Source: a virus
DNA: 46,802 nt
Reading direction: 5' to 3' (one strand)
IMG/VR virus record: IMGVR_UViG_3300028835_000205
Coordinates: 1-46,802 of that record
The translations under genes were made by a program, and so were the position numbers. Below, one piece after another: positions 45,539 through 46,802 of the stretch (within the stretch, counting starts at the first letter, position 1; each line of letters begins with the position of its first letter). Under the pieces are notes generated by a model. That model had not been told where the DNA came from. It made no database searches and saw nothing but the letters and a program-made list of their open reading frames with translations.

Positions 45539-46021
45539 TTATTCCTCTCCGCTCCTGTAGTAGTAATGGACCTCATGACGGTCGTCTTCTACGTCCAGGT
45601 TGTGAACTATCTGAGCATTGGTCCCTCTCGGCCACATCTCGGCCTCGATCCAGTCGTCGCCTTTGACTGTCATCTCGACGTTGGTGCTGTACGTGTTCTG
45701 AAGGAACTCACTCACCTGCCAATACGATTCATAATCTACGTCATCGAAGATCCAGATACCACTGGTGAGCATCCCATCCTCGAATAAGTAAACGAGCCTG
45801 AGCTTTTCGTTCAGGAGCTTGCCGCGATACCAGAGATCCTTGCAGCTTGCGCTGATCAGATCGTAGTCTTCGCCTTCCATGTGATTGGTGACGAACTCGA
45901 TGCCGGCTCCCCAAGCGTATCCGCTGAAGCCAGACAGATCTTTCGGCGGCTGTGCCGAGTCCTGGCCGTATGCCAGGGCAGCCATGACCAGCATGGCTAT
46001 TGGAAAGAAGAACTTTTTCAT
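45539..46021 (-). CDS. Secreted protein with signal peptide
   Basis: 160 residues starting at 46021. The leader MKKFFFPIAMLVMAALAYG is a clear Sec signal with probable cleavage before QDSAQ. The mature part is acidic and aromatic (YAWGAGIEFVTNHMEGEDYD, RLVYLFEDGMLTSGIWIFDD, VHYYYRSG) and resembles small periplasmic proteins of bacteria with an 'FxWGxxxxxV' start. Export from an early-type operon points to an effect on the cell envelope, such as blocking superinfection, but this is inference. A host-derived gene is possible. Confidence 0.65.
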   Translation of the reverse strand: MKKFFFPIAMLVMAALAYGQDSAQPPKDLSGFSGYAWGAGIEFVTNHMEGEDYDLISASCKDLWYRGKLLNEKLRLVYLFEDGMLTSGIWIFDDVDYESYWQVSEFLQNTYSTNVEMTVKGDDWIEAEMWPRGTNAQIVHNLDVEDDRHEVHYYYRSGEE

Positions 46022-46077
46022 GACTGTACCCTTTATGCTATTTACACATAATCAATTAGACCACAGGATTGCACCGA

Positions 46078-46653
46078 TTACAAGGTCGTCTGTGGCTTTT
46101 TGACGAATATCCTGGTGCCAGTATTGCCTGGATCTATGATGGGCTGCTTCATGCACAGCTCCAGGAGCTTCATTTCCAGCATGATGTCACGCAGCGCATA
46201 GTCCACGACCGCTCCAATGCGGCCCAGTTGCCATAGCTTGGGAGCCAGGGCACCATCTCCGGACTTCTGATAGCCCAGGTTCACCAGGCAGCAGTTGTCC
46301 AGGTTGTATCCCTTGGCGAATTTGTGGGCCCCGGCAGCCTCTTTAATCTCCAAAAAGAGATCGAATGTCTTCTCGTCCGGGACCGTGTATCCGTGTGCAG
46401 CGATGAGCTTGTTGTCGAAGTGCTTGCTGTTGAAGCCGGCAATGACATCGGTCTTCTCCATCATCTCGAACAGCTCGTCCAGGTTGTCTTCCATGAAGAT
46501 CCTGGGGAAGCCCTCCTCGAAGTCATAGGCCGAGACCACAGAGATGCCCATGCCCAGGTGATCTCCCCAGCCTTCGCAATACTCGAAGCCTTCTTCCCTG
46601 GGCTCGTCTTTCGGCGGGATCAGCTTGGCAATTTCGCAGTCATAGATCAGCAT
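46078..46653 (-). CDS. DEDD-family 3'-5' exonuclease
   Basis: 191 residues starting at 46653. Exo I: MLIYDCEIAKL with D5 and E7; Exo II: AGFNSKHFDNKLIAAHG with the FD pair; Exo III: VVDYALRDIMLEMKLL with Tyr/Asp. These three sites in order mark a DnaQ/PolB-type exonuclease. Length suggests a single exonuclease domain, so it would act as a separate proofreading or DNA-degrading enzyme. Its start overlaps the end of the partial gene upstream. The gap 46022-46077 shows only AT-rich sequence with no convincing promoter. Confidence 0.75.
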   Translation of the reverse strand: MLIYDCEIAKLIPPKDEPREEGFEYCEGWGDHLGMGISVVSAYDFEEGFPRIFMEDNLDELFEMMEKTDVIAGFNSKHFDNKLIAAHGYTVPDEKTFDLFLEIKEAAGAHKFAKGYNLDNCCLVNLGYQKSGDGALAPKLWQLGRIGAVVDYALRDIMLEMKLLELCMKQPIIDPGNTGTRIFVKKPQTTL

Positions 46654-46802
46654 TGCGTAGCTCCTGTAATGTTTCCAAAACGGCTTCCATCAGTTTGATT
46701 TGTTGGTCAGCGAATATCTCGCTCATGCGTCCCTGGGAAACGCGCCTGGCATAGACTCGACGCCGGAACGTGATCTCACGCTCGACGCATTTGATCTGGG
46801 CT
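46640..46802 (-). CDS. Partial gene, C-terminal part of small phage protein
   Basis: The frame enters from the right window edge and stops at 46640; 53 residues are visible (KCVEREITFRRRVYARRVSQ, then FADQQIKLMEAVLETLQELR). The 'EREixxRRRVYxRxVxxGRM...A...I.lMEAVLETL' order is typical of a widespread small helical phage protein in replication operons. It overlaps the exonuclease start by 14 bases. The N-terminus lies outside the window. Confidence 0.65.
   Translation of the reverse strand, partial: AQIKCVEREITFRRRVYARRVSQGRMSEIFADQQIKLMEAVLETLQELRNADL

Noticed and set aside
46022-46077. Promoter for the secreted protein on the minus strand
   Set aside because: The gap is AT-rich with TTGATT and TAAATA-like words, but spacing is not convincing and the gene may be read from upstream.

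Overview
The window is a large piece of a tailed-phage genome. The virion genes look like those of a short-tailed (podovirus-type) phage: an HK97-fold major capsid protein of the Mu gpT type, a very large portal, relatives of P22 gp4 and gp10, internal (ejection) proteins, and no tail tube, sheath or tape-measure gene. The lysis genes include an i-spanin and an embedded lipoprotein o-spanin, so the host has an outer membrane (Gram-negative). No integrase, repressor or CRISPR array is visible, and the host genus cannot be named from the sequence.

Layout. (1) 1-4235, plus strand: a dense row of small overlapping genes, many joined by ATGA, TGATG or TAATG junctions. They include a fibronectin-III-like domain split over two frames, a twin-arginine-like leader, two small Cys-rich zinc-binding candidates, a ParB/sulfiredoxin-like protein and an HExxH protein. 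(2) 4237-14527, plus: large terminase, two virion-surface candidates (one a LamG-type lectin), portal, a GroES-like co-chaperonin, scaffold, decoration protein and major capsid. A good sigma70-type promoter (11250-11277) and a rho-independent terminator (14565-14611) bracket the scaffold-capsid block. (3) 14662-27820, plus: tandem paralogous structural genes, gp4-like adaptor, disordered Gly/Arg/Pro protein, beta-propeller protein, three tandem paralogous tail-fibre-like genes, a 1109-residue gp10-like tail hub with a LamG insertion, and small tail genes. (4) 27856-42505, plus: GNAT-like acetyltransferase, two internal proteins and a 3911-residue polyvalent protein. (5) 42505-44193, plus: lysis region with a DUF5675-type protein, a holin candidate, another membrane protein and Rz/Rz1. 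(6) 46802-44105, minus: the end of an early or middle operon, running rightmost to leftmost: a partial gene, a DEDD-type 3'-5' exonuclease, a secreted protein, two small phage proteins flanking a structured RNA with a tRNA-like T-arm, an unknown gene, and csrA. It converges on the lysis genes with an 89-bp overlap.

How the parts work together. The portal-to-capsid block builds the head, with its own co-chaperonin and an independently terminated scaffold-capsid unit. The gp4- and gp10-like proteins close the portal and carry the fibres. The two internal proteins and the giant protein are probably packaged and injected with the DNA. The giant protein carries candidate pyrophosphatase, ADP-ribosyltransferase and metallopeptidase domains, so it is the best candidate for a multi-effector takeover device acting at entry. 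The phage CsrA is a plausible second takeover layer, acting on host or phage mRNA after transcription.

The most unusual items are the giant polyvalent protein with two unassigned conserved domains, the csrA gene packed between two other coding sequences, the tRNA-like RNA at 45118-45277, the frame-split FN3 domain, and a repeated intergenic element around the terminase gene. All functional calls rest on reading motifs by eye; no searches were run.
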